Below, in pieces: positions 55,352 to 63,366 of a stretch of DNA of 64,000 nucleotides. Numbering within the stretch: position 1 is the stretch's first letter; each line of letters begins with the position of its first letter. The position numbers and the translations under genes are program-made. Source of the stretch: Hyphomicrobium sp. 12-62-95 (GTDB lineage: Bacteria; Pseudomonadota; Alphaproteobacteria; Rhizobiales; Hyphomicrobiaceae); the NCBI GenBank assembly GCA_002279935.1, contig NCCZ01000005.1, forward strand, positions 1 through 64,000, given 5' to 3'. Below the pieces are notes generated by a model. The model was not told the DNA's origin. It saw only the letters and a program-made list of their open reading frames with translations, and did no database searches.

Positions 55352-56383
55352 ATGAAAACGTCACATAATCCCATACAGTTTGATCTCTTTGCACCGATCC
55401 TGACAGACTTTCAGCTGCGCGATCAGCGCGAGATCATGGAGCGCCCGTTTTTTTCTCTGGCCAAGACTCCGCGATTTACGCCGATTGAATATGTCGGGGC
55501 CGATGGGGTTAGCTTCGTGAAAGTCGAACCTGGACCTTCGGGCATGCCCACGATCTGGGACGCCGACATTCTCATCTGGGCGGCCTCACAACTGACGCGT
55601 CTTAAGAACCAAAAGGTCAATCACATCCCGCGAACGCTTCGCTTCGTGCCGCATGAACTTCTGATCTCCATACACCGCGACACGGGTGGCGCCCAATACG
55701 AGCGCCTTCGCAACAGTCTGCAGCGTCTTAAGACAGCGACCGTGACCACGAATGTCAGAAGCGCCAAAACAACCAAGAAACATGTCTTCAGCTGGATCGA
55801 ATCCTGGAAGGACGAGGTCAATAACCAGACAGCGCTGAGTAACGGCATGGAAATCACCGTCAGCGACTGGTTTTACGAAGGAGTGCTGATGGACGGCGCC
55901 GTTCTGACGATCAATCCGGAATACTTCACCCTCAAAGGCGGACGCGAGCGCTGGCTCTACCGGGTGTGCCGCAAGCATGCCGGCGGGGCAGGGGCCGCAG
56001 GGTTCTCGATCAACTTCTCAACGCTCTTTGATAAATCCGGCGCGGAAGGTACGTTCCGCCGCTTCAAATATGAAATCCTCAAAATCGTACAGCTGAACAA
56101 TCTGCCGGATCTAACGCTTTCGGTTGAGAACCGTGAGGGCCCCGATCCGCTCCTGCATTTCAAATTCCGCGAAAAACAAAAGTCACTCTCCATTACGACC
56201 AGCGCGTCACAGTCAATCGACCCCGCAACGATCATGCTGATCGGCTCCAAATTCCCGGGCCTTGATCCGACCAGCCTGCAACCAGCCTTCGATACCTGGC
56301 TTCAAACCCAGAAAAAGCCTCAGAATTATTCCAGCGCATTCTTCAATTATTGCCGCGCCTATCATGAAAACAACAATCCATAA
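55352..56383 (+). CDS. repA: plasmid-type replication initiator (RepA)
   Basis: A protein of 343 residues resembling the alphaproteobacterial replication initiator protein A family. It starts MKTSHNPIQFDLFAPILTDF. Pieces typical of the family are PIEYVGADGVSFVKVEPG, ATIWDAD-like MPTIWDADILIWAASQL, LRFVPHELLISIHRDTGGAQ and WLYRVCRKHAGG. The second half has a winged-helix pattern (FRRFKYEILKIVQL). The ATG at 55352 is used; a TTG at 55313 is also in frame. It is directly followed by an AT-rich stretch and an iteron array, its expected binding sites. Confidence 0.9.
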   Translation: MKTSHNPIQFDLFAPILTDFQLRDQREIMERPFFSLAKTPRFTPIEYVGADGVSFVKVEPGPSGMPTIWDADILIWAASQLTRLKNQKVNHIPRTLRFVPHELLISIHRDTGGAQYERLRNSLQRLKTATVTTNVRSAKTTKKHVFSWIESWKDEVNNQTALSNGMEITVSDWFYEGVLMDGAVLTINPEYFTLKGGRERWLYRVCRKHAGGAGAAGFSINFSTLFDKSGAEGTFRRFKYEILKIVQLNNLPDLTLSVENREGPDPLLHFKFREKQKSLSITTSASQSIDPATIMLIGSKFPGLDPTSLQPAFDTWLQTQKKPQNYSSAFFNYCRAYHENNNP

Positions 56384-57200
56384 TTGTTTTAGGTTTTTCT
56401 ATTTGTGTTTATAACAACCATAAGTTATTATCATGTTTGTTCCTGATAGTCCGTCCAGCGCGCTATCGCGGGCAAAGTCTCTAAGGTCTGCGAGAGTGTT
56501 TTACACTCCCTGGCCGACCCTTTTCGTGCGCCCAGGCGATTCGGTCTATCGGGAACGCATCTCAAACCCATCCGCTCTGATGCGGACAGTCCCGGGATCC
56601 CTATTCGGTCCATCGGGAACGCGCGGCTTCACTCGATCTAACAGCCTAAGAGCGAAGCACAGCGCCACCCTGGCCCCTCCTTTTCCCTCACAGCGGCTGC
56701 GCATTGCGACACGAACAGACCTTGGTTTTCCTATTCGGCCTATCAGGAACAGCATCGCTCAAACCCGCAGATTTCCCTTTCGGTCTATCGGGAACATCAC
56801 ACTGCGACTCGCCGAAAATCTGTTTCGGTCTATCGGGAACACTGGTCTAAAAGCGGCAGTAATCACATTCGGCCTATCAGGAACGCTCTGCACTAACCCG
56901 CGGCGGATCACGTCTTCCAAGCATTCACAGCCCTTGAATGATGACAATTTGGGGTGCTTTGTGTCCCGCAGAGCGCCATCGGTGCAAGCCCGCTGTCTAG
57001 GTTTTCGGTCTATCAGGAACAGCGGGCCTCAAAACCCTATAAAAGCTTTTCGGCCTATCCGGAACAATCGCCCGCAAACCCTCAGAAACCCAATACGGTC
57101 TATCGAGAACAGTTTCGGCCTATCGGGAACAAAGCTTCGGATGATCCGGAACGAATCGTCGGCCTATCAAGAACGCTTCTTCGGCCTATCAGGAACGCCC
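56384..57200. other. iteron-type replication origin (oriV)
   Basis: After an AT-rich stretch (56384-56440), a 17-bp iteron of consensus TTCGGYCTATCRGGAAC recurs 13 times in one orientation. Copies start at 56540, 56604, 56734, 56779, 56824, 56868, 57004, 57049, 57094, 57114, 57136 (degenerate), 57158 and 57180. Start-to-start spacings are 64, 130, 45, 45, 44, 136, 45, 45, 20, 22, 22, 22, 22, close to multiples of 22 bp. One inverted, weaker copy sits at 56439-56455, nearest repA. This is the layout of a theta origin recognised by its own RepA. Confidence 0.9.
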
Positions 57201-57245
57201 CCCATCCGGAGAAGGGCGCTCAGCGAAGAGCTCGCGCTCTTGACA

Positions 57246-57269
57246 GGGGGTCTAACTTTTTTAACCCCC
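57246..57269 (+). terminator. hairpin at the end of the iteron region
   Basis: GGGGGTCTAA pairs with TTAACCCCC with one bulged base, around a CTTTT loop. It lies 50 bp beyond the last iteron and upstream of the small gene at 57461. There is no clear T-run afterward, so terminator function is uncertain. Confidence 0.35.
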
Positions 57270-57460
57270 TTAACTTCTCTAACTAGCCCTGCGTCTCAAT
57301 CCTCACCGCCTCGTGCCCTCAGCTTTGCGATTGTCTTATCGGAGGAGGGGAAACAAACCCAATCACGCAGCACGCAGCATGCTCTCCGTGCGCGACACAA
57401 CCCCCAAGCGCAGTCAACCAAAGCTCTTTCACAACCTTCTCTGCCAACACAGGGGTCCCT

Positions 57461-57691
57461 ATGACCCATGATCCTGTACTCATCGCCTATACGGCCAAAC
57501 GCGCGAAAAACAACCGCGTCTATTGGAGCCGCATCGGTCACGCCTACCCGCATGACATCGGTGCGGGCCTCACTATCACCCTCGACGCGCTGCCGATAGA
57601 CGGGCGCATTATCCTGCTCGAGCCAGACGCCGATGACCAAACACGGACCTTGCGGCGTCTGATGAAGACAAGCCAGCCGCTTAAAGAGTGA
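57461..57691 (+). CDS. small conserved plasmid-type protein
   Basis: A 76-residue protein with AGGGG just before the ATG. It contains KRAKNNRVYWSRIGHAYPHD, then GAGLTITLDALPIDGRIILL. Short proteins with this WxxIGxAxPHxxGxGxxxxLDALPxDGR layout are common on alphaproteobacterial plasmids and genomic islands. The function is unknown. Confidence 0.75.
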   Translation: MTHDPVLIAYTAKRAKNNRVYWSRIGHAYPHDIGAGLTITLDALPIDGRIILLEPDADDQTRTLRRLMKTSQPLKE

Positions 57692-57699
57692 GAAGGGCC

Positions 57700-58263
57700 T
57701 CAATCCCGATCCTGTTCTCGCTCGCGCTCTCGGCTCATCGTCGCCAGTTCAAACGCGCGGGCCCGCAATTTCTTCATAAACGGGCTTTCCTCTACAGCCT
57801 CATCCCGCGAGATTTGGTCCAGCGAAGGAGCAGGGGATGGGGAAGGTGCTTTTTCTTGCTGGGGCGGCGTCGGGGCGGGTTGGGCCTGCGGGCCTTCTTC
57901 TGATTTCGTGGCGGCGCTCACCACCCGTGCAAAGCCGTTGAATTGAGCTCTCACTGCGCGTGCCCTTCCGAGTTTAACAACATCGACCGCGGTCTTGCCC
58001 GCCCGCTCCTGGACCCATAGAGCCTCCTCCAGCTTCAGCCGGTCCCAATCGCTGCGCATCAGGTCCGGAAGACCCTGTGCCTCCCCCTGGACCTGAAGGC
58101 GCGTGACGTTCTTGAGGAACCTTCGCTCCGTTTCATCGCGAGGCTCCAGACGCGGCCCTGCCTGTAACGGCGCCGACCCCACAACGCCCGGCGGATGCAG
58201 ACCCGGAGCAGGGGCGGCGCGATTACGCTTTGCTGATTGTTTCCAACCCCGAGACTTGGCCAT
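57700..58263 (-). CDS. hypothetical element protein
   Basis: A 187-residue basic protein. The central part (WDRLKLEEALWVQERAGKTA and VDVVKLGRARAVRAQFNGFA) looks helical, and the C-terminal part is disordered Pro/Glu/Arg-rich. No cysteines. Third gene of a minus-strand operon with two Cys-rich proteins; it begins 19 bp after the previous gene. No family recognised. Confidence 0.55.
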   Translation of the reverse strand: MAKSRGWKQSAKRNRAAPAPGLHPPGVVGSAPLQAGPRLEPRDETERRFLKNVTRLQVQGEAQGLPDLMRSDWDRLKLEEALWVQERAGKTAVDVVKLGRARAVRAQFNGFARVVSAATKSEEGPQAQPAPTPPQQEKAPSPSPAPSLDQISRDEAVEESPFMKKLRARAFELATMSREREREQDRD

Positions 58264-58282
58264 CGCGGTCTATCATCCCTGT

Positions 58283-58750
58283 TCAAACCAGACCCATAGG
58301 CGGCGCACAGCACCGCCGGCACCCATCCGGAACCGCACCTGGCTCTCGGTTATAGGCCATCCGGTGAGCCTGCTGAGCCGCTGTCCTTACGTCATAGACC
58401 ATGGCGGCCGTAACACAGGCCGCGCAGCCCATGATCCTCATGCCTAACTCCCAGGCCTCGCACACAAGATTGGAGACCCTCAGCAGGTCTTTCAAAGACC
58501 CGGGAACACATCCTTCGCGATTGCTGTACCCCGTTACCCGATAGAAAGGCTTGGTTGTCGCCCGCAGATCCGTGCAGACGCCCGGACACGCGCCCGCGCG
58601 CCCGGGCCTCTTCGCCGCCGACACACTGATTTTGTTCTCCATATCCTGGGTGGCGCACCCGCTGCAGCCGTGAAGCTGCAGGGCGGCCTCCCACAGACGC
58701 TCGAGGCTTTCATGATACGAAGCAATAAGAGCCTCGCGATGATCTTCCAT
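58283..58750 (-). CDS. Cys-rich hypothetical protein A
   Basis: A 155-residue protein with 11 cysteines arranged in CxxC-like pairs: GCSGC, CPGVC, GCVPG, LVCEAW, GCAACV and GCRRCC. N-terminal and C-terminal parts look helical. The segment VCEAWELGMRIMGCAACVTA resembles VRCFNTAMVLTQCRLCAVAL in the neighbouring protein, so the two may be distant paralogues. Metal or Fe-S binding is a reasonable guess, but no known family matches. It lies nine bp downstream of protein B. Confidence 0.6.
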   Translation of the reverse strand: MEDHREALIASYHESLERLWEAALQLHGCSGCATQDMENKISVSAAKRPGRAGACPGVCTDLRATTKPFYRVTGYSNREGCVPGSLKDLLRVSNLVCEAWELGMRIMGCAACVTAAMVYDVRTAAQQAHRMAYNREPGAVPDGCRRCCAPPMGLV

Positions 58751-58759
58751 GATGCGGCC

Positions 58760-59227
58760 TCACACGCTCTGAAACTTACGAACAAGCGCCTTTAGCTCTT
58801 TGATCTGCTCTTCGTAAACGAGCTCCCACACTAGAGCCACCGCACAAAGCCGACATTGGGTGAGCACCATCGCCGTATTAAAGCAGCGCACCACGAACAC
58901 GGTGATCTTCATAGCATCCAGATCAAAACTGTCGGTGCTGATCTCACGATTGAAAAGGGCAGTAATAGCAACGGAGCGCACTGATTTCATTACCTCTGGA
59001 CTACAATCATTGCAGTACGTCTCGCGGCTGCAGCGCTCCAGCTTCATACGGGTCCAGAGTTTCTCCGCGATCAATATTCTACCCGCTGATATATCAGTCT
59101 GCGGGTCCCGGCTCTGCAAAGCAGCCGTTGCAATGCGTGTTTCTCGATAGAGATCGCCGACCTGCTCACGAAGGCGAGCATGACCCGCCCGCACATCATC
59201 AAGCTGCCGATCAAAAATATTTTCCAT
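58760..59227 (-). CDS. Cys-rich hypothetical protein B
   Basis: A 155-residue protein starting MENIFDRQLDDVRAGHARLR. It has six cysteines in ERCSRETYCNDCSPE, VRCFNT and TQCRLCAV. The same overall length as protein A and a similar C-x(9-11)-C-x(2)-C helix point to a shared origin. First gene of a three-gene minus-strand operon (59227 to 57700). No family recognised and no signal peptide. Confidence 0.6.
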   Translation of the reverse strand: MENIFDRQLDDVRAGHARLREQVGDLYRETRIATAALQSRDPQTDISAGRILIAEKLWTRMKLERCSRETYCNDCSPEVMKSVRSVAITALFNREISTDSFDLDAMKITVFVVRCFNTAMVLTQCRLCAVALVWELVYEEQIKELKALVRKFQSV

Positions 59228-59440
59228 GGCGTTCTCCCTGAGGCGTAGAGGTCGTCTGAGAGAGAACTGAGGACAAGGGCCCGCGCTTTAAGAGCCCGCG
59301 CTCCCGCGCACCCAAAATATTTATGAAGAAAACCACACACTCAGAGGAGAGCGGGGCCGGGGCCGGTCAGGACGGCCCCGGGGCGCGCGAGAGATGTCAG
59401 CCAGCAGGGGCCGTCCAACCCATTAGGAGGAGAGGACCCC

Positions 59441-60346
59441 ATGAAAAAAGCCCCCAAACGCGACATCCACCGCCACGTCACAGACAAGATCATTGCAGCG
59501 ATCGAGCGTAATCCCGGCGACTTCGTCATGCCCTGGCGGAGGCGGGCGGGCGGGCTCACTATCCCGCGCAACTTCATCACCAAATCCAGCTATTCCGGCA
59601 TCAACATCTTCGGGCTGAGCGCCGCCGCCATTTTCCGCGGCTTCGAGCATAATATCTGGGGATCTTACAAGCAGTGGGAAGCCGCCGGCGCCCAAGTGCG
59701 CCGCGGGGCCAAAGCCGAGACGGTTGTCTTCTACAAAAACTTTGAGACCGAGCCTGACCCAGATGAGCCAGAGGATGATGGCAAGCGGCGCGTGGCCCGC
59801 GCCAGCCATGTCTTTAACATCGCTGAGGTCGAGGGCGTTGAGCTGCCAGCTGCGTCAGAGCCTACGCCGCTCATCGAGCGCCTAGCGGCCGTCGACCGCT
59901 TCGTGGCCAACACCGCTATTCCCGTCAAGATTGGGGGTGACCGGGCCTTCTACCGTCACTCCATCGATACGGTTCATATGCCCGAAGAAAGCCTCTTTAC
60001 CGGCACTGACACGATGAGCCGGCAGGAGAGTTACTACGCGACGCTTCTGCACGAGATCTGTCATGCCAGCGGTCATAGGAGCCGCCTCAACCGGCCCGTT
60101 CCCAAAACCTTTGCCGATCAGGTCTATATCGAGGAAGAGCTGTTGGTGGAGCTCGCTGCCGCCATTCTTTGCGCCGAGCTGCAAGTGACCCAGGATACGC
60201 GGCCCGATCACGCCCAATACATTCATCACTGGCACCAACTCCTCAAATCCGACTCCAAAGCGATTTTCCGCGCAGCGGCGCGCGCCTCAGAGGCCGTCAA
60301 TTTTCTGAGCGGACTTCAGCCTCAAGTTCAGCAGGTGGCGGCGTGA
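59441..60346 (+). CDS. ArdC-like antirestriction protein / zincin
   Basis: ArdC-type proteins pair an N-terminal ssDNA-binding domain with a C-terminal zincin metalloprotease and protect incoming DNA from restriction. The N-terminal part has HVTDKIIAAIERNPGDFVMP, then SYSGINIFGLSAAA and IWGSYKQWEAAGAQVRRGAK. The protease motif is HEICH (204-208) in LLHEICHASGHRSRL, with a following YIEEELLVELAAAI helix carrying a candidate third ligand. A strong GGAGG ribosome binding site precedes the ATG. 301 residues is the family length. Confidence 0.9.
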   Translation: MKKAPKRDIHRHVTDKIIAAIERNPGDFVMPWRRRAGGLTIPRNFITKSSYSGINIFGLSAAAIFRGFEHNIWGSYKQWEAAGAQVRRGAKAETVVFYKNFETEPDPDEPEDDGKRRVARASHVFNIAEVEGVELPAASEPTPLIERLAAVDRFVANTAIPVKIGGDRAFYRHSIDTVHMPEESLFTGTDTMSRQESYYATLLHEICHASGHRSRLNRPVPKTFADQVYIEEELLVELAAAILCAELQVTQDTRPDHAQYIHHWHQLLKSDSKAIFRAAARASEAVNFLSGLQPQVQQVAA

Positions 60347-60370
60347 TCAGTAGAATTTGGCCCTTTTAGA

Positions 60371-60404
60371 CTGTTTGACAAACAGGGTATTTTGTAGCTA
60401 CAAT
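60371..60404 (+). promoter_or_regulatory. promoter of the toxin-antitoxin pair with two palindromic operators
   Basis: TTGACA (60375-60380), an 18-bp spacer and TACAAT (60399-60404) make a near-consensus sigma70-type promoter. The -35 box sits inside the palindrome CTGTTTG-A-CAAACAG (60371-60385) and the -10 box overlaps TTGTAGCTACAA (60392-60403). This arrangement fits autorepression by the downstream antitoxin. Confidence 0.7.
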
Positions 60405-60430
60405 GGTACTACACCAATGGAGAAATTACC

Positions 60431-60694
60431 ATGACCACAGATGCCGTCGTCCGCGCCCGTATCGACAAAAAGATCAAAGATCAGGCCGCGCAGGTCCTAG
60501 AACAAATGGGCCTGACCCTCTCGGATGCCATCCGACTAATGATGATACGCACTGCCGCCGATAAAGCCCTGCCATTCAAAGTGAAGGCCCCCAATGCCGC
60601 CACCAGAACGGCTATGAGGCAAGCAAAAGCCGGCAGAGTCAAAACGGCTCCCAACTCCAAACGCTTGATGGCAGACTTGAATGCAGACGATTGA
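60431..60694 (+). CDS. RelB/DinJ-type antitoxin
   Basis: The antitoxin of a type II pair. 87 residues, with the RelB/DinJ ribbon-helix-helix N-terminus VRARIDKKIKDQAAQVLEQM and LTLSDAIRLMMIRTAADKAL. It overlaps the toxin gene by 14 bases, typical of coupled TA translation. It should repress its own promoter via the palindromes at 60371-60403. Confidence 0.9.
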   Translation: MTTDAVVRARIDKKIKDQAAQVLEQMGLTLSDAIRLMMIRTAADKALPFKVKAPNAATRTAMRQAKAGRVKTAPNSKRLMADLNADD

Positions 60695-60956
60695 ATACAC
60701 CAAATCATTCAAACAAGATTTTAAACGTGTGAAGCGAGGCCGGCATCGAAACATTGAAGAGCTTCTGGAAAACGCTCTTGAGATCCTTCTCTCAGGTAAG
60801 GCTCTTCCAGCGCGCTACCGCGACCACAGCCTCACTGGTCAATGGGCCGGCTTTCGCGATTGCCACATAAAACCAGATTTGGTTTTAATTTACAGGGCCA
60901 TCCCCGAGAAAATACAATTGGTTCGTATCGGCTCCCATTCCGAGCTATTCGACTGA
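60681..60956 (+). CDS. YafQ/RelE-type mRNA interferase toxin
   Basis: A 91-residue toxin of the YafQ branch of the RelE superfamily. The pieces KSFKQDFKRVKRGRHRNIEE, ALPARYRDHSLTGQWAGFRD and CHIKPDLVLIYR match it, with a C-terminal LVRIGSHSELFD that holds the conserved His. Such toxins cut ribosome-bound mRNA, and the pair helps stabilise the element. Confidence 0.9.
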   Translation: MQTIEYTKSFKQDFKRVKRGRHRNIEELLENALEILLSGKALPARYRDHSLTGQWAGFRDCHIKPDLVLIYRAIPEKIQLVRIGSHSELFD

Positions 60957-61158
60957 CCGCTGCGCTGAGGCAGCCTCCACCCATAGACCAAGACCATCCA
61001 ACTTTTTCAAGCAGACAAAGGAGCGGCGTGCAGTACTCACGCGCCCAGGATCCCGCGCACCTTTTTTAATCGAAACAATGCTCTAAAAAAAGCGGGGATA
61101 TGGTCCGCTTAAAACACCTCTATCACCATAACCGCTTAATCACACAGAAATTCAACCC

Positions 61159-61386
61159 ATGATCTAAGTCCCAGACCAGCCCCTCTATATCCAAAGGCTT
61201 GGCCGGGCGATACGCTTCTCAGCCATCTTCCAAAGCGCCGATGAAGCGAAGCGGTTTATGGAGGACGACGCGGAGCAGGGGGTCCTTGCCACGTATGGCC
61301 CTTTGATCTTACTCGTAATCTTACTCGCCACACTTTCCGATCTTGGATTCCAGATTGAAAAAAGGCCACCTGCAGTTTATAAGTAA
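61159..61386 (+). pseudogene. small gene with an early nonsense codon
   Basis: The frame ATG ATC TAA at 61159 is followed, without further stops, by 72 codons. The read-through product contains PLYIQRLGRAIRFSAIFQSA and DEAKRFMEDDAEQGVLATYG. This resembles small plasmid proteins of the 'R..RF.A.F....EA..F' kind. A single C-to-T change in a CAA codon would explain the TAA. No ATG or GTG start occurs between the stop and residue 34. The frame ends at 61386, inside the upstream part of the luxR reading frame. Reading it as a broken gene is an inference. Confidence 0.4.
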
Positions 61387-61444
61387 CGACGATATCCATT
61401 ACACAATTAATGAAATATTTAACATAATATTTATAAAATCAAGT

Positions 61445-62185
61445 ATGATAACCCGCTCTACGCTGGACGATATTGATGGGTTTTTGAATCGGCTTAGTGA
61501 ATGCCACGATGTCGATTCCGTTATAAATCTACTGTGCAACCGGATGAATGATTTAGGCTTTGCCAAAGCAGCCTATTGGCTGCGCTGGCCGAGCAAACCG
61601 GAAAAGCCCCATATAATCCTGACATCCTATCCGGAAGAATTTGTCAGCCACTACCAGGCCCAGAATTATGGGACGCACGACATGGTGGGCCGCTATGCCA
61701 CCAACGCCAATCTTCCTTTCTCCTGGCAGACCATTGGCCAGCGTTATCCCATCACTCGCCAGCAAAAGATCATTTTCCACGACAGCCAAAGCGTTGGGAT
61801 CAAAGAAGGGGCCAGCGTCCCTATTCATGGCCCCAATCTGACCAAAGCGACCTTCTCAGTGGCAGGGGACCTTCCAACGGGAGAATTCCAGCAGCTTTTT
61901 GCCTATCACCGCCATGAAATCCACCTCCTGGCGACAGGGGCCCACGAACGGCTGATGATGCTGGGATTGGGCAATCTCGACCCGATAAAACCCCTCACGA
62001 GCCGCGAAACCGAAGTGATCCTATGGATCTCCCGCGGCCTAACCTATGGCCAGATCGGCGAGCGCCTTGGCATCCAGGACGACACCATCAAAAAACACAT
62101 GCAGAGCATCTTCGACAAGCTCGGAGCTACGAACGGCCCCCATGCCGCGGCCATTGCGATCATACACGGCATCATCGTCCCATAA
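61445..62185 (+). CDS. LuxR-family quorum-sensing regulator
   Basis: A transcription factor responding to acyl-homoserine lactones. About 246 residues from the ATG at 61445; a TTG at 61343 is also in frame. The autoinducer-binding domain has AYWLRWPSKPEKPHIILTSY and YQAQNYGTHDMVGRYATNAN, with the conserved Tyr, Asp and Trp (PFSW) present. The C-terminal LuxR HTH is PLTSRETEVILWISRGLTYG, then RLGIQDDTIKKHMQSIFDKL. It directly precedes the synthase gene. No clear lux-box dyad was seen upstream of either gene. Confidence 0.9.
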   Translation: MITRSTLDDIDGFLNRLSECHDVDSVINLLCNRMNDLGFAKAAYWLRWPSKPEKPHIILTSYPEEFVSHYQAQNYGTHDMVGRYATNANLPFSWQTIGQRYPITRQQKIIFHDSQSVGIKEGASVPIHGPNLTKATFSVAGDLPTGEFQQLFAYHRHEIHLLATGAHERLMMLGLGNLDPIKPLTSRETEVILWISRGLTYGQIGERLGIQDDTIKKHMQSIFDKLGATNGPHAAAIAIIHGIIVP

Positions 62186-62360
62186 CCGGCGCAAGCTTTA
62201 GCCCAATATCTCCCTCTTAAGCCCGCTGGAGGGGTAGTTTCTAATATAATAATACTCTAATATCCGGTTGATTTTTTTCGCTTTATTCCCGTTTTGTGGA
62301 ATAGTCCGCCGCGCTCGCCCCCTTTATGATTCTCAAAAATCAATTGGGGGACGATTTAAA

Positions 62361-63050
62361 ATGATCAAAATACTACAGGCCGGCCAAGCGGGGAGCACCC
62401 GCTATCTCGTCGACATGCACCGCGTTCGCACGAAGATTTTTCGCGATCGCATGGGCTGGGATGTTGATGTCAATGAGATGGAGCTTGAGGTCGACGATTA
62501 CGACCTCCCCGAAACCGTCTATATCCTGCATCTCGATCAGAATAATCGCGTCACCGGCACATGGAGGTTCCTCACAACCGACCAGCCCTCGATGATCCGA
62601 AACATCTGGCCGCACTACACGCAATCCTTGCCGGTACCCTCAAGCCCATCGATGTGTGAAACAAGCCGCTTTGGCGTTCATAGCGAAACCCAAGACCGCT
62701 CTGAGCGTCAGAAGCAGGTCAATCTGGCCGCCGCCGAGATGCTGGTTGCCCTGATCGACACCTGCATCCTGTGCGGCATCACCGATATGTACACGCTCTA
62801 CAACGTCAAAATCAAAAGGCTGCTCGAGCGCATCGGCTTTAAGCCTGCCCAAGTGAGCGATGTCATCGATCTTGAGGGGGAGCCGACTGTCACCGCGCGC
62901 TTCGACATGACCCAATCCCTGAGCGACGCGATCCGCTCGGCAACGGGTATATCGATCACCATCGCGCCCATGGATCTGCCGCCCATTCTTCAGGAGAAGT
63001 TTATCTCCTTCCATAAACAGGGAGAGTTCAATGAACGGCGAGTCGCCTAA
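62361..63050 (+). CDS. LuxI-type acyl-homoserine lactone synthase
   Basis: Makes an N-acyl homoserine lactone from SAM and an acyl donor. 229 residues from the ATG at 62361 (GGGGGACG nine bases upstream). The conserved acid/Arg set is visible: R23 and F27 in RVRTKIFRDRMGW, W33, E43-D45-D48 in ELEVDDYD, and R69 in VTGTWRFL. The C-terminus has the usual LLERIGF segment. The acyl-chain type cannot be predicted. It overlaps the next gene by 20 bases. Confidence 0.9.
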   Translation: MIKILQAGQAGSTRYLVDMHRVRTKIFRDRMGWDVDVNEMELEVDDYDLPETVYILHLDQNNRVTGTWRFLTTDQPSMIRNIWPHYTQSLPVPSSPSMCETSRFGVHSETQDRSERQKQVNLAAAEMLVALIDTCILCGITDMYTLYNVKIKRLLERIGFKPAQVSDVIDLEGEPTVTARFDMTQSLSDAIRSATGISITIAPMDLPPILQEKFISFHKQGEFNERRVA

Positions 63051-63354
63051 GCGTATCAGTCACAATCCAGATACCGGCCAGTCCCTCAATTCGCTCAGCG
63101 AACACCAAGACTATCCCGAAATCTTCGTGTTTCGACGTTCTGAGCTCGAGGCCCTGGATTTAGACGCCAAATCTGCCTCCGTGCTCTCGCAGCTTTGCGA
63201 CGTTCTGATGCTCATTGAGAAGGCCTGCGCACGGTCGCTCACACCATCAACAGAGCCCATTACCCGTTGCTCCGTCTTCATCCTGGAAATCTTCCTGAGG
63301 ATGCTCGAGGCAGAGCGGCCAGCCCACCTTCAATCAACGCCTAACGACTTTTGA
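63031..63354 (+). CDS. small unknown protein coupled to luxI
   Basis: A 107-residue protein whose start lies inside the end of luxI, with GGGAG seven bases before the ATG. Pieces are SHNPDTGQSLNSLSEHQDYP, then VFRRSELEALDLDAKSASVL and LCDVLMLIEKACARSL. No family recognised. The overlap with luxI and the 12-bp gap to the dioxygenase gene suggest all three are translated together. Confidence 0.65.
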   Translation: MNGESPKRISHNPDTGQSLNSLSEHQDYPEIFVFRRSELEALDLDAKSASVLSQLCDVLMLIEKACARSLTPSTEPITRCSVFILEIFLRMLEAERPAHLQSTPNDF

Positions 63355-63366
63355 AAGGAGATCATT

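Noticed and set aside
56540..57196. A CRISPR-like repeat array
   Set aside because: Repeat units are 17 bp with irregular 22-136 bp spacing, no leader and no cas genes, and they adjoin repA. Iterons fit better.
56433..57464. A 343-codon open frame through the iteron region
   Set aside because: Its product is just translated iterons (repeats like FRSIGN and FGLSGT), with no other protein-like feature. The DNA repeats explain it.
61084..61114. Hairpin AAGCGG/CCGCTT as a terminator for the toxin gene
   Set aside because: The six-bp stem has a nine-base loop and A-rich flanks, too weak and wrongly followed for a rightward terminator.
62186..62360. A lux box upstream of luxI
   Set aside because: The gap is AT-rich, but I found no convincing 18-22 bp dyad of the CTG...CAG kind.
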